Assembly (NCBI GenBank): GCA_023249405.1
Contig: JAHFCR010000021.1
Coordinates: 1 to 45,127 of the forward strand
Length of the DNA: 45,127 bases
Direction of reading: 5' to 3'
DNA from: Peptococcaceae bacterium
Lineage (GTDB): Bacteria > Bacillota > DSM-12270 > Thermacetogeniales > Thermacetogeniaceae
The position numbers were made by a program, and so were the translations under genes. Under the pieces are notes generated by a model. That model was not told the DNA's origin and did no database searches. It saw nothing but the letters and a program-made list of their open reading frames with translations. Positions 26,959 to 36,648 of this stretch are shown here, piece after piece (positions within the stretch are counted from its first letter, which is position 1; every line of letters begins with the position of its first letter).

Positions 26959-28044
26959 TCAAGACGGCAACCTCAGCGCCCGGCGCTGGCAACGGGTCAC
27001 GCACAATCCGCAGCCAAAACACTTTCCGGCGTCGATCTCCAGTTTGTGTGTTCTGGAAACCGCTCCATAGGCGCAACTGGTTTCACATGCACCGCAGAGA
27101 TTGCACTGATCCTGCTCCACCACCGGCACCTTGGCATAGGTTCTGAAGGTCCGTTCCGACGATCTTCTGATGGCCAGACCTCTAACATCCTCTAACGACG
27201 CATACCCGTGGTTATCTAAAAATTCGTTCAGTTCCCTGACGATCTTGCCGTAGATTTTCGGCCCCTGCAGGATCGCCGCAGTACAGACCTGAACGGCAGA
27301 AGCGCCAGCCATCATCATCTCTGCCGCATCCCGGCCGTTGGCAACGCCGCCCACTCCGAAGATGGGAACACGCACTACCCTGGCAGCATCATATACACAG
27401 CGCAAGGCAAGAGGTTTGATGGCAGGTCCCGACAGCCAGCCATAGCCCTCCTTGCTGCCCATGTACGGAAGGCCAGTCTCGGCATCGATACCCAGGCAAG
27501 GGCCAAAGGAGTTGATCATGACCAGTCCGTCAGCTCCAGCCTGTTCCAGGGCCAGGGCAATCTCCTGGATGTTGTTATGCGGGGTCAGTTTGACGAAGAC
27601 AGGCACATCCACAGCATCCTTGGCGGCCTTCAGGCCATCCAGGATAGGAGAGATATCGTTGCCCACATAATGGGTGGATAATTCCAGAGCATCAGCAAAG
27701 GGACGGACCAGTCTGGCCAATATGGAGATCTGCGCTGCCGTGTAGCCAAGTCCGATAATCAGCGGCAGACCGGTTTCCCTGGCCTGTTCATACTCACAAT
27801 CCAGCCACTGTTCCTTGGGCAATTCCGACCACAACTCGGTGTTCAGGAGCCCTCCCCTAACCGCAGCCATGCACGGCCTCGGTACATCTGCAGGTTTATC
27901 CGACACTGTTTTAGTGATAATGGCTCCCGCTCCACCAGCAGCAGCCGCCTTGGCGGCTTCGCCATTCCGCACTGGAGGCCCGGCCGCCGGCATAATGGGA
28001 TTAGCAAAAGCAATCCCACAAATGTTGACATCTAATTTGGCCAC
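26959..28044 (-). CDS. PreA-like dihydropyrimidine/dihydroorotate dehydrogenase with 2[4Fe-4S] tail
   Basis: FMN TIM-barrel oxidoreductase of the dihydroorotate/dihydropyrimidine dehydrogenase family, which reduces or oxidises the C5-C6 bond of pyrimidine-like rings. The 361-residue protein has GIAFANPIMPAAGP near the start, FVKLTPHNN and FGVGGVANGRDAAEM (FMN-phosphate loop). It ends in a ferredoxin domain with CNLCGACETSC and CFGCGLCVTRC, two 4Fe-4S clusters. Start is GTG at 28044 with aaagaaagggga upstream. No PreT flavin partner is in the window, so its electron donor is unknown. In E. coli the purine locus uses the unrelated Fe-S protein YgfK, absent here; this gene might do a comparable reduction. 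Confidence 0.87.
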   Translation of the reverse strand: MAKLDVNICGIAFANPIMPAAGPPVRNGEAAKAAAAGGAGAIITKTVSDKPADVPRPCMAAVRGGLLNTELWSELPKEQWLDCEYEQARETGLPLIIGLGYTAAQISILARLVRPFADALELSTHYVGNDISPILDGLKAAKDAVDVPVFVKLTPHNNIQEIALALEQAGADGLVMINSFGPCLGIDAETGLPYMGSKEGYGWLSGPAIKPLALRCVYDAARVVRVPIFGVGGVANGRDAAEMMMAGASAVQVCTAAILQGPKIYGKIVRELNEFLDNHGYASLEDVRGLAIRRSSERTFRTYAKVPVVEQDQCNLCGACETSCAYGAVSRTHKLEIDAGKCFGCGLCVTRCQRRALRLPS

Positions 28045-28061
28045 AACAGCATCCCCTTTCT

Positions 28062-30845
28062 TTAAGCAGAAATAACACGATCCCTCGCCTTGATTGCCTT
28101 GAGCACTTTTTCAGGGGTAGCTGGCAATTCAGTCAAACGAACACCGACAGCATCATAGATAGCGTTGATGATGGCCGGGGCAGTAGGATTGACCGGCAGC
28201 TCGCCCAGGCCTTTGGCGCCAAAGGGACCGCCAGGCTGGATGTCTTCGATGATATAGACTTCAATATCTGGAACCACATTGCTGTATGGAAGATTGAGCT
28301 TCTTCAGGGTATCCGTCACAACCTGTCCCTGGCTCATCTGAAACTTTTCCATTAAGCCATAACCCAGGCCCATGACCACGCACCCTTCGATCTGGTTCTG
28401 AACATTTTGCGGATTTATAGCTTTGCCCACTTCATGGGCGGCGATCACCTTCAGAACCCTGACCGCGCCCGTCTCCTCATCAACTTCCACAATAGCCGCC
28501 TGGGTGCCAAATGAGTAGGCGAAATGCACCCGGTAGCGTTCCAGGTCCACTCCGGGTTCATGATCGGCACACTTAGGCAGCGGGTAGCACACCGGAGGAT
28601 CGTAGTGATATGAGACCTTGGTATTCAGCCCCTTGCTTGACAGCCAATAGTGTAATTTGGCATAGCTCATATGGCGTCTCCCCAAAACAGGCCCATCTTT
28701 ATTAAAAGCAATATCTGCGATATCGGCCGACCACTCATCGCTGAGAGCTTGTCTAATCTGTTCGCTCAGAGCAGTTGCGCAGTAACTGACAGCATTGCCG
28801 GAGACGTAGGTCTGCCGCGAGGCAGTGGTCATGCCGGCGTCGAGGCAGAGATCGGTGTCGCTGGACAAAACATCCACGCAACTGAGCGGAAATCCTCCTG
28901 CACCGGCGGCAATTTGAGCCATAGTGGTGTTGGAGCCCTGACCCATATCAGTAGCTCCCGTATATACCACAATTCGCCCGTCCAGATTCAATTCTACAGA
29001 GGCGCCGGCTCCATCAGGCTTGCCATCTCCAATTCCCACGTTTTTAAAAGCGCTGGCGATACCCACACCGATTTTTTTACAACCATGAGATTTAGGGATC
29101 TCTGCTTTGGCCAGGGCATCCCTGATCGCCACCAGAGTCTCGTCGTAGGCGATAGACGGTTCCAAGACCTGGCCAGTGGACGTGGTTTCACCCACAGCAA
29201 GGGCATTGCGCCTTCTGAACTCGATCGGATCCATGCCCAGCTTCCTCGCCAGGCGATCTATCTGGACTTCTCCGGCAAAGCAAACCTGCGTACTGCCAAA
29301 ACCGCGGAAGGCGCCCCCGATGGCGTTATTGGTATAAACACCCACTGCGTCGGAAAAGACGTGGGGAACCACGTAGGGGCCCGCAGCACAGACCGCCCCC
29401 CGGAATACAACCGGCATCCCCCAGGAAGCATAAGGGCCAGTGTCCGCCAAGATCCTGGCCTCGATCGCCACCAGTTTCCCATCGGCAGTCGCCCCATGTT
29501 TCATGTAAATCTTCTGAGCATGGCGCTTGGTGGATTTCATGATCGATTCTCGTCGCGTCAGTGTCATTTTTACCGGCCGGCCAGTCTTCAAGGCCCCGAG
29601 GGCAGCATGAATCTGCACTACCGGCTCTTCCTTGCCGCCAAAAGCCCCGCCAGTGGCCGTAAAGATGACGCGCACCCGATCCTCTGGAACGCCTAGAGCC
29701 CTGGCTATCTGCAGTCTGAAAGCATGGGAACTCTGGCTGCCTGTATAAACCGTAATCTTGCCGTCACCGTCGATCTCTGCCAGGGTGGATTCCGGCTCCA
29801 GATAGGCATGCTCCACCATCTGAGTCTGGTAGGTGTCTTCAATGATGATGTCAGCCTGATCAAAGCCCTTGCTGACATCTCCTTTCCTGACAGTGACGTG
29901 GTTGACGACATTGCCCTGCGGCTGCAATTGCGGGGCATCTTCACGCAGGGCATCCTCAGGGGTAAAAATCGGCTTTAGCGATTCTAGATCAACATTTACC
30001 AGTTTTGCAGCTTGAGCGGCAATAGCCTCAGTTTCCGCCAGAACCACTGCTACCGGATCACCCACATAGCGGATTATCTCGTTGGCCAATACAGGTTGGT
30101 GGGGTACGATACCGCCGAAAGCGTTCAGTCCGGGCACATCCCCGGCTGTCAACACTGCCACCACACCCGGCAAGCTCTTGGCCCGATCGATATCCAAGCC
30201 GACAATCCTGGCGTATGGTAAATTGCCATGCACCAGTTTCCCAAAAAGCATATTTTCCCGTTGCAGATCATCGGCAAATATGGGGGCGCCAGTCACCTTG
30301 GCACGGGCATCCACCCTGGGCACGGAAACACCGATCACCGCGGCGGTTTCCACTTCCGGACCCGGAATTCGTGGCTGGCTCGATGGATCCCTCAGCCAAC
30401 TTGCCGCCAAGCGAATTGCCCGAAAGATGCTGGTATAACCAGTGCAACGGCATAAATTATGCTTAAGCGCATTTCGGATTTCCTCGTCTGTAGGGTTCGG
30501 GTTGGCATCCAGCAGCCCCTTGGCAGCCATGATCATACCAGGTGTGCAAAAACCGCACTGAATTGCCCCTTCTTTGATAAAAGCTGCTTGCAGAGGATGC
30601 AGGCGCCCGCCTTGACCAAGACCATCAATGGTTTCGACTCTCACCCCGTCCAAATGCGCTATTTTAGTGACGCAAGCCCGGCGGGCCCTGCTATTGACGA
30701 GCACCGTGCAGCTGCCGCAATGCCCGTCACCACACCCGTTTTTAGTTCCCATCAACCCTAGTTTCTGGCGCAGAAAAGTGAGCAGACTCCCGTCCGGGTG
30801 CTCTACTATATATTCTCGATCATTGACATAGAGCCTAATGCTCAT
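28062..30845 (-). CDS. xdhD: Selenium-linked xanthine dehydrogenase XdhD (fused 2Fe-2S and molybdopterin domains)
   Basis: Hydroxylase for purines in anaerobic catabolism. About 928 residues, like E. coli XdhD (956): a 2Fe-2S domain (Cys39, 44, 47, 59 and Cys98, 101, 133, 135) fused to a molybdopterin-binding region from about residue 172, with GGAFGGKEE near 405 and [10 protein letters not shown] at 874-883 (catalytic Glu883). It lacks an FAD domain, so it must use a separate flavin subunit such as that at 23913. The ATGATG at the start allows M1 at 30848 or M2 at 30845; M2 is better spaced from gaggag. The maturation genes mocA, yqeC, yqeB and XdhC-like at 39.5-42.8 kb mark it as probably a labile-selenium enzyme. 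Confidence 0.92.
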   Translation of the reverse strand: MSIRLYVNDREYIVEHPDGSLLTFLRQKLGLMGTKNGCGDGHCGSCTVLVNSRARRACVTKIAHLDGVRVETIDGLGQGGRLHPLQAAFIKEGAIQCGFCTPGMIMAAKGLLDANPNPTDEEIRNALKHNLCRCTGYTSIFRAIRLAASWLRDPSSQPRIPGPEVETAAVIGVSVPRVDARAKVTGAPIFADDLQRENMLFGKLVHGNLPYARIVGLDIDRAKSLPGVVAVLTAGDVPGLNAFGGIVPHQPVLANEIIRYVGDPVAVVLAETEAIAAQAAKLVNVDLESLKPIFTPEDALREDAPQLQPQGNVVNHVTVRKGDVSKGFDQADIIIEDTYQTQMVEHAYLEPESTLAEIDGDGKITVYTGSQSSHAFRLQIARALGVPEDRVRVIFTATGGAFGGKEEPVVQIHAALGALKTGRPVKMTLTRRESIMKSTKRHAQKIYMKHGATADGKLVAIEARILADTGPYASWGMPVVFRGAVCAAGPYVVPHVFSDAVGVYTNNAIGGAFRGFGSTQVCFAGEVQIDRLARKLGMDPIEFRRRNALAVGETTSTGQVLEPSIAYDETLVAIRDALAKAEIPKSHGCKKIGVGIASAFKNVGIGDGKPDGAGASVELNLDGRIVVYTGATDMGQGSNTTMAQIAAGAGGFPLSCVDVLSSDTDLCLDAGMTTASRQTYVSGNAVSYCATALSEQIRQALSDEWSADIADIAFNKDGPVLGRRHMSYAKLHYWLSSKGLNTKVSYHYDPPVCYPLPKCADHEPGVDLERYRVHFAYSFGTQAAIVEVDEETGAVRVLKVIAAHEVGKAINPQNVQNQIEGCVVMGLGYGLMEKFQMSQGQVVTDTLKKLNLPYSNVVPDIEVYIIEDIQPGGPFGAKGLGELPVNPTAPAIINAIYDAVGVRLTELPATPEKVLKAIKARDRVISA

Positions 30846-30921
30846 CATTCTCTCCTCGTTAAAGCAACGATTGGGTTATATTCAACGTTTTGCTCCACCC
30901 TGTACCTGATTGTCCAGCAAC

Positions 30922-30939
30922 TTTTTCAACACTGAAAAA
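30922..30939. terminator. Weak hairpin in the ygeW-xdhD gap
   Basis: tttttca (30922-30928) pairs with tgaaaaa (30933-30939) around acac. It is short and A/T-rich. It could be a weak attenuator within the 225-bp gap, which is the longest break in the otherwise tight run. Confidence 0.3.
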
Positions 30940-31073
30940 ACATGCCGGCGCGGCAATACCCCACACACCGCATTAACGCCATATTTCCAAACTTTTAAAT
31001 AATACGGCGCTGCCACAGCCCATGCTGCCGATCCCTGGCTAAAAAGCACCCGCTGCTGGCAATACCGCTTATC

Positions 31074-32057
31074 CTACCTGCCGCCCATGGTCAGTGCCAT
31101 TACGGCCTTTGCCGTATGCAAACGGTTTTCCGCTTCGTCGTAGACCACTGAATGCGGACCATCGATGACAGAATCTTCTACCTCATTGCCCCTGTCTGCA
31201 GGTAGAGCGTGCATGTACAGCACTTTCTTACTGGCCAGTTGCATCATTTTTTCTGTACATTTCCAAACCTTGTACGACTGGAGCAGTTCGTCCACAACTT
31301 CTGTGCTTTGATTCGTAACCCAACTGCCCCAATTTTTCGGGTAAACCACATCTGCATTCCGGTAAGCATCCTCCATATCATGCGTGATCCTGAAGGAACC
31401 CCCGCCCCGTTTGGCATTCTCCTCAGTCTTCCCGATCACCCAATCTGGCAAGTCATATCCTTCCGGATAAGCCAGGGTTACATCCATTCCGTATCTGGGG
31501 AAGAGGAGTGCCTGTGAGATCGGAACAGAAATCGGTTTTTTATGGGTAGTGGCGTAGGCCCAGATGATCGACACCTTTGCCCTCTCAAGATTCCCCAGCT
31601 TTTCCTGCATGGTCATCAGGTCGGCAATCGCCTGCATGGGATGGTACAGATCACACTGCAGGCTGATAATCGGCACCGTCGACCATTTCGCCATCTCATT
31701 CAGATACTTGTTCCCAATCTCCCAGAAACAATTTCTGCAGGCAATGGCGTGCCCAAACCGGGACAGGATGACGGCTGTGTCTTTGGCCACCTCTCCGTGG
31801 GCCACCTGCATCGTGCTGGAATCGAGGTAGTTGCCATGTCCGCCCAGTTGGGTGATACCAGCCTCCATCGAATTCCTCGTTCTGGTTGATTGCTCGAAGA
31901 ACATCAGAAATACTGTTTTGTCCTGCAAGTACCTGGTGGGTATGCCCATGGCAAACTTTCTCTTCAGGTCGTAGGAGACATCCAGTAAAGTATCAAGTTC
32001 CTCTTTCGTCCAATCATCCAGGCTGATAAAGTGTTTCCCTCTAAAAACAGTGCGCAT
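31074..32057 (-). CDS. ygeW: YgeW-like carbamoyltransferase
   Basis: Aspartate/ornithine carbamoyltransferase-fold enzyme. In purine catabolism it is thought to phosphorolyse a carbamoylated intermediate to carbamoyl phosphate, from which carbamate kinase makes ATP. From the ATG at 32057 it has 327 residues. The carbamoyl-phosphate loop STRTR (57-61), HPMQAIADLM and HALPADRG are intact. It is shorter than E. coli YgeW (396). The start at 32057 is preferred to 32129 because of aggggga and because the extra residues overlap ygeY. It begins 20 bp after ygeY. An ordinary ornithine carbamoyltransferase is less likely given ygeY and xdhD on either side. Confidence 0.85.
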   Translation of the reverse strand: MRTVFRGKHFISLDDWTKEELDTLLDVSYDLKRKFAMGIPTRYLQDKTVFLMFFEQSTRTRNSMEAGITQLGGHGNYLDSSTMQVAHGEVAKDTAVILSRFGHAIACRNCFWEIGNKYLNEMAKWSTVPIISLQCDLYHPMQAIADLMTMQEKLGNLERAKVSIIWAYATTHKKPISVPISQALLFPRYGMDVTLAYPEGYDLPDWVIGKTEENAKRGGGSFRITHDMEDAYRNADVVYPKNWGSWVTNQSTEVVDELLQSYKVWKCTEKMMQLASKKVLYMHALPADRGNEVEDSVIDGPHSVVYDEAENRLHTAKAVMALTMGGR

Positions 32058-32076
32058 CTTAACAATCCCCCTATAT

Positions 32077-33297
32077 TTATCTAGTCCGATCGGCATATTT
32101 CTGCAAATAGATGGTGGGAACAACAGCATACATGGCAGCAGCTTTCACCAGTTCGCTTTTCAACGTCTTCTCATTGGGGGCATGGGCGAATTCCTCCCGG
32201 CCAGGCCCAAAGCCAATACAGGGTATCTGACACCGCCCCATGATCGCCACCCCATTTGTGGAAAAGGTCCATTTGTCAATCAGGGGTTTTTCATCGAATA
32301 ATCCCATATAAGCATCTACCAGCGTCTGGCATATAGAATGCTCCTCTTCAACCGACCAGGCTGGAAAGAAGGATTGAGTCGGGTATACTAGACCGGTATA
32401 GGCCGGTCTGCTATAATCATACATCGTCACTTCCGCGCCGGATTGTTTAACAGAGGGCAATTTCCTGATCTCTTGCATGGCCTGCTCCCATGTTTCCCCG
32501 GCTGTCAATCTCCTGTCGATGGAAATCCAGCAGCCATCAGCCACCGCACACCTGGAAGGTGAACTGTAAAATATTTCAGATACGGTTAACGTGCCCTTCC
32601 CCAGAAAAGCATCCTCTTTCAAGTTATTATTGAGCGACCTCAGCTCCAGAAGTATCGGCGCCATCTTATAGATGGCGTTGTCGCCTCTTTCAGGAGCTGA
32701 TCCATGGCAACTCATGCCATGCGTAGCTACCTTGATCTCCATACGGCCCCTGTGCCCTCTGTAGATCCTGCAAGCGGTAGGTTCTGTGATCAGCACAAAT
32801 TCCGGCCTGATCTTGTCTTCGTTGATTATGTATTGCCAGCAGAGACCGTCACAATCTTCCTCCTGAACCGTTCCTGTCACCACTAAAGTGTAATCCCCGT
32901 CCAGATGAAGATCTTTGATGATCTTTCCGGCATAGACAGCGGAGGCCATACCACCCTCCTGATCGCTCGCCCCGCGGCCACCGATATATTCCTCGTCCTC
33001 AAAACCCTCATAGGGATCGAACTGCCACAGGCCCCTGTCGCCGATCCCCACGGTATCGATATGGGCATCAAAGGAGAGCAGATGTTTGCCGTGGCCAATA
33101 TATCCCAGGACATTGCCCATCGGATCGAGCTCTACCTTATCGAATCCCACTCGCTCCATCTCTTCCTTAATGCGCTGGATGACACTGGCCTCCTGACAAC
33201 TCTCGCTGGGGATGGCGATCATATCCCGGAGAAACCTGGTGATCTCCGGCTTGTATTCCTCGGCCCTGGCCGCCACCCGTTCAAAATCGATCTTCAT
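32077..33297 (-). CDS. ygeY: YgeY-family M20-type metallohydrolase
   Basis: Zinc hydrolase of the ArgE/DapE/carbamoylase family, linked to selenium-dependent purine use. From the ATG at 33297 it has 406 residues. The metal motifs [23 protein letters not shown] and [11 protein letters not shown] (catalytic Glu pair), plus RGHRGRMEI and the lid domain, are present. It probably cleaves an N-acyl or N-carbamoyl amino acid. caggggatg precedes the chosen start; the ATG at 33315 adds six residues. It lies between the first PLP enzyme and ygeW in an operon with gaps of 67 and 19 bp. Confidence 0.9.
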   Translation of the reverse strand: MKIDFERVAARAEEYKPEITRFLRDMIAIPSESCQEASVIQRIKEEMERVGFDKVELDPMGNVLGYIGHGKHLLSFDAHIDTVGIGDRGLWQFDPYEGFEDEEYIGGRGASDQEGGMASAVYAGKIIKDLHLDGDYTLVVTGTVQEEDCDGLCWQYIINEDKIRPEFVLITEPTACRIYRGHRGRMEIKVATHGMSCHGSAPERGDNAIYKMAPILLELRSLNNNLKEDAFLGKGTLTVSEIFYSSPSRCAVADGCWISIDRRLTAGETWEQAMQEIRKLPSVKQSGAEVTMYDYSRPAYTGLVYPTQSFFPAWSVEEEHSICQTLVDAYMGLFDEKPLIDKWTFSTNGVAIMGRCQIPCIGFGPGREEFAHAPNEKTLKSELVKAAAMYAVVPTIYLQKYADRTR

Positions 33298-33364
33298 GTT
33301 CATCCCCTGTCTCATAGCTTCGCCTTTTGTTTTGCCGGTATATCTGCACCAACCGAAATATTCG

Positions 33365-34720
33365 CTATCTCAGCTCGCTAATTCGCCGATCGTAATCCTT
33401 GATCTTTGTATATTCTTCTTCCCAAAACTCGGTATTTCGCAACCTGTCAAGGTATTCATTGGAATATCCGAAGGGCAGCCAATCCTTTTCTTTCTGCAAG
33501 AAGAGCCGTTCCTTGGCTGCCGTGTCGCGAAAGTCATAGATATCTGCAGCGTCCTGCTTCAGGAAGATCTCTTCCGCCCAACGCCTGAGAACGGAACTCC
33601 CGGTTTCCAGGTAGCGCCGCTCCAGCTCTTCCATGACCGACGGGTAACGGTCGAAGCCGTCGGTGGCGATCGTCACCACGTTGTCGTCAGGGCCCAGCTT
33701 CAGGTAGTCGGCCATCTTGATCGCCCCGAGGATGTTGCAGATGCCGGAGACGCCAAACAGGCCATGCATGCTGGCTACCTGTTCGGGGGCCACGCCCAGA
33801 TCCGCCAGGGCACTGCCGCCGTCCTGGATCACCTTCAGGCCGCGCACGGTATCCTCATCCTTGATCAGGGCCACAAAATCGGTGGTGAGAATATTGTGAA
33901 TCAGCGTGCACATCTTGTCGCCGATCCCCTCGATCCGGTGCTGCCCCCGGCCGCCGGTAGCAAGCGTGGAGCATTCATACGGTTCCAGGGCGACGATCTT
34001 GGCCTCGGGGAAGGCCTTCTTGATCTCGTCCCCCGCCGCCAATGTTCCGGCAGATCCCGGAGCGGAGGTGAAGCAGGCGATCCGGCCGTTGCCGATCCCC
34101 CTGACCGCCTCAATCGCCGAATTGCCGGTAACATAGCGGTGCCAACGGTAATTGGGCAATAGTTCGAATTGTGCCAGGGTGCGATTGGCGGGGTTCTTCT
34201 TCAACTCGTAGGTACGCTTCAGGGTGAGGATCACATCCGACTCCGTGCCCGGCGTCAGGTCGAGCTCGGCTCCGTATTTGCGGATCCGGTCGTAGCGCTC
34301 CTTGCTCATATTGTCAGGCATGATGATCACTGCCTTGTAACCCATCAGGTTGCAGATATAGGCGACTCCGATCCCGAAATTTCCGGTCGAGGGGCCAAGG
34401 ATCGTATGCTGCCCAGGAAGGATATCCCCATCGACACACCCCTCGATCAGCGTGGCGTAGGCTGGTCCGACCTTATGCGAACCGGACGGAAAGTACTTGC
34501 CCAGGAGCACCACGATATTGGCCCTGACGCCGGTCAGCTCCCTGGGGAGAACAAACTTGCGAACAACTCCCCGCTCATCTTTCCAGGTGATATTGAATAG
34601 ATTGAGCGGATCCAGTTCATTGGCGTCTTTCACTTTAAGCGCCTGTGTCCGCACATCCCCGGGGATCATCTCTGGATAGAGCATCTCCGTATAAGTTGGA
34701 CCAAAGGGAATCTTGGACAT
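33365..34720 (-). CDS. PLP-dependent fold-type II lyase/synthase (cysteine synthase-like)
   Basis: Cytoplasmic PLP enzyme acting on an amino acid by b-elimination or replacement. The 451-residue frame has the Schiff-base lysine in SGSHKVG (Lys83) and the phosphate-binding GPSTGNFG (109-116), with an unusual charged C-terminal 80 residues. It occupies the place of ygeX (2,3-diaminopropionate ammonia-lyase) in the E. coli cluster but is longer (451 against about 398), and the lysine context differs, so I do not name it ygeX. It is 22 bp from the upstream PLP enzyme and 67 bp from ygeY. Start ATG with a weak aggc upstream. Diaminopropionate or another ammonia-releasing amino acid is a plausible substrate. 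Confidence 0.8.
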   Translation of the reverse strand: MSKIPFGPTYTEMLYPEMIPGDVRTQALKVKDANELDPLNLFNITWKDERGVVRKFVLPRELTGVRANIVVLLGKYFPSGSHKVGPAYATLIEGCVDGDILPGQHTILGPSTGNFGIGVAYICNLMGYKAVIIMPDNMSKERYDRIRKYGAELDLTPGTESDVILTLKRTYELKKNPANRTLAQFELLPNYRWHRYVTGNSAIEAVRGIGNGRIACFTSAPGSAGTLAAGDEIKKAFPEAKIVALEPYECSTLATGGRGQHRIEGIGDKMCTLIHNILTTDFVALIKDEDTVRGLKVIQDGGSALADLGVAPEQVASMHGLFGVSGICNILGAIKMADYLKLGPDDNVVTIATDGFDRYPSVMEELERRYLETGSSVLRRWAEEIFLKQDAADIYDFRDTAAKERLFLQKEKDWLPFGYSNEYLDRLRNTEFWEEEYTKIKDYDRRISELR

Positions 34721-34742
34721 CGTTGCTCAAGCCTCCGTTTTT

Positions 34743-35990
34743 TTAGTCTAGTCCTCGCCAGCTAAGCTCTTTCACCAAAAGCTGCATTGATGGTCCGATC
34801 CTGATCGGCTCTCCGGCGGCGGCGATGGCGTTATGGACATCCTTGAGGCCGTTGCCGGTCACGATCGCCACGATCGTCTCATCGCTCCCGATCACTCCAT
34901 TCCCCGCCAGGTACCGCAGGCCGGCCAAGCCGGCCACCCCGGCCGGTTCGCCGAAGATACCGCTGGTCCTCCCGAGCAGGCGCATGGCGTCGAGAATATC
35001 CTGGTCGCTGACGGCCACCATCGTGCCCTCTGATTCCCTCACCGCCCGGAGGGCTTTTTCAGGATTGCGCGGCACTCCCACGGCGATACTATCGGCGATG
35101 GTGTTCTCCCCGGTGGGCCTCCAGGGCCTGTTCTCCAGGAAGGAGTCAACCAGCGGGCTGCAGCCGCTGGACTGTACCCCCAGCAGCTTGGGCAGTTTAT
35201 CGATCCATCCCACCCGGTACAGATCGGTGAAGCCCTTCCAGACCCCGGCTATGGTGCATCCATCTCCCACCGAGACCGCCACCCAGTCCGGAACCTTCCA
35301 GTGCAGCTGTTCGGCTATCTCCATGGACACGGTCTTCTTTCCCTCGATCAGGTAGGGATTGATGGCAGCATTCCGGTTGTACCAGCCCCACCGCTCGATC
35401 GCCTCCGCCGAGAGGCGGAAGGCATCGTTATAGGAGCCCTGAACGCTGATCACATTGGCACCGAAGATCAGCAACTGGGCGATCTTCCCCTGGGGAGCCC
35501 GGCCCGGTACAAAGATAAAGGTAGTCAGACCCATCGCAGCAGCATTGCCGGCTAGGGAGGAGGCAGCGTTGCCGGTAGAAGAGCAGGCGATGGTGGTCAT
35601 CCCCTCCTCGACCGCCCTGATCGCGGCGATGGCCGATGCCCGATCCTTGAGCGAAGCGGTCGGATTCTGCCCATCATCCTTGATGTACAGATTATTGAAT
35701 CCGAACGCCCGGGCCAGACCTGACGGTCGATAAAGAGGGGTCCAGCCGATCCTCAGGTGTGGCCGGGGCGACTCCGGATTCACGGGCAGAAACGGGAGAT
35801 ATCGAAACATGGAATGGTCCGGTGATGCTTCCAGTGTCTGGACGTTATAGTCTTCTTTTATTTTTTGATAATCATAGACGACATCCAGGATCCCCTGTAA
35901 CGGCCCGCAGCTGGGGCAGGTATAGACTCCTGGCGCAGCCTGATACTCTGTTCTGCATTCAATACAGCGCAGGCTTGAGATGTAATTCAT
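34743..35990 (-). CDS. Threonine synthase-like PLP enzyme
   Basis: 415 residues, fold-type II PLP family. The N-terminus has a zinc ribbon (Cys9, 12, 25, 28), WTPLYR, and the PLP lysine in NPTASLKDRAS (Lys115), then CSSTGNAASSLAG for the phosphate. This is the architecture of threonine synthase or threonine/diaminopropionate lyase-like proteins. Its place at the head of the purine operon, before a second PLP enzyme and ygeY, argues for a catabolic role rather than threonine synthesis. First gene of the run; the upstream 650 bp holds no intact gene. Promoter not identified. Confidence 0.8.
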   Translation of the reverse strand: MNYISSLRCIECRTEYQAAPGVYTCPSCGPLQGILDVVYDYQKIKEDYNVQTLEASPDHSMFRYLPFLPVNPESPRPHLRIGWTPLYRPSGLARAFGFNNLYIKDDGQNPTASLKDRASAIAAIRAVEEGMTTIACSSTGNAASSLAGNAAAMGLTTFIFVPGRAPQGKIAQLLIFGANVISVQGSYNDAFRLSAEAIERWGWYNRNAAINPYLIEGKKTVSMEIAEQLHWKVPDWVAVSVGDGCTIAGVWKGFTDLYRVGWIDKLPKLLGVQSSGCSPLVDSFLENRPWRPTGENTIADSIAVGVPRNPEKALRAVRESEGTMVAVSDQDILDAMRLLGRTSGIFGEPAGVAGLAGLRYLAGNGVIGSDETIVAIVTGNGLKDVHNAIAAAGEPIRIGPSMQLLVKELSWRGLD

Positions 35991-36134
35991 CTTCCCCCAA
36001 CCCCCAGGTTGATGCCGGTTAAGTTATCACATTACGGCCGAGTCGGCCCGCAACATGTTGCTATGTCTTGATGAAGCCTGAAGACGAAGCCCCTGAACGC
36101 TTTTCTTACGTTAGCGGTCGTTCCGGTCACATGA

Positions 36135-36206
36135 TTATGAGTAGAACGGGAACCGCTCGCAAAGCTGCTGCACCAGCGTCCGCGCCTTGCCCCGTCCGGC
36201 TGTCTG
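36135..36206 (-). pseudogene. Possible serine hydroxymethyltransferase tail
   Basis: A minus-strand frame reads GKARTLVQQLCERFPFYS and stops. This resembles the last helix of GlyA (ELCxxFPLY type). Only about 20 residues are readable, with a TAA just upstream in frame, so the rest is lost. Tentative. Confidence 0.3.
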
Positions 36207-36648
36207 ACTGGTGTTGAATTACGCCGGATATCCATCGTTCCAGGCCACCATAAAAGCGTTTATCTTTAAGCTGGTGTTATGCAGTTTTCAGTGGATCTGC
36301 TTATCCTAACAATAAATAAGCAAATCCCATGCCAAAAGCTGATCGTTTCTGTTGCCGCATGCTCTGGGACTTGAAAAGGTTAGGCCGATCCTCCGGCTAT
36401 CAAAATGATAGCCCAAAAGAAGCGAACTAGTCCGGTACTGCCAACAGACCGCTGACTTTTATCATATAAAAAGCGCTGCAGAGGCGATTATGCGGTCGGT
36501 CCCTGCAGCCACTGTCAACCAGTCTCTAGCCGCTGAATGACTATCATTATGATAAGTACTCTTATCAATGTTGTAATCCCTCTAGAGAAGACCCGGCATC
36601 ACGGGCGCAGGGATCAAACGAAAGCGCTTCCGATACCGGCACCCCCGT
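36207..36648. other. Gene-free interval upstream of the PLP/yge operon
   Basis: I see no intact gene. There is a hairpin at 36395-36413 (ggctatc, loop aaaat, gatagcc) and the palindrome at 36542. It is the likely home of the operon's promoter, but no convincing -10/-35 or -24/-12 pair could be chosen. Confidence 0.5.
36542..36554. promoter_or_regulatory. Palindrome tatcattatgata (candidate operator, site 1)
   Basis: A 13-bp dyad identical to 44570-44582 and one mismatch from those at 37495 and 44702. It overlaps a second dyad (gataag, tact, cttatc at 36551-36566). Lies in non-coding DNA. Confidence 0.45.

Noticed and set aside
28671-29696. 341-codon open frame on the plus strand
   Set aside because: Antisense to xdhD; no family features.
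33212-34162. 316-codon open frame on the plus strand
   Set aside because: Antisense across the PLP enzyme gene, whose motifs are intact on the other strand.
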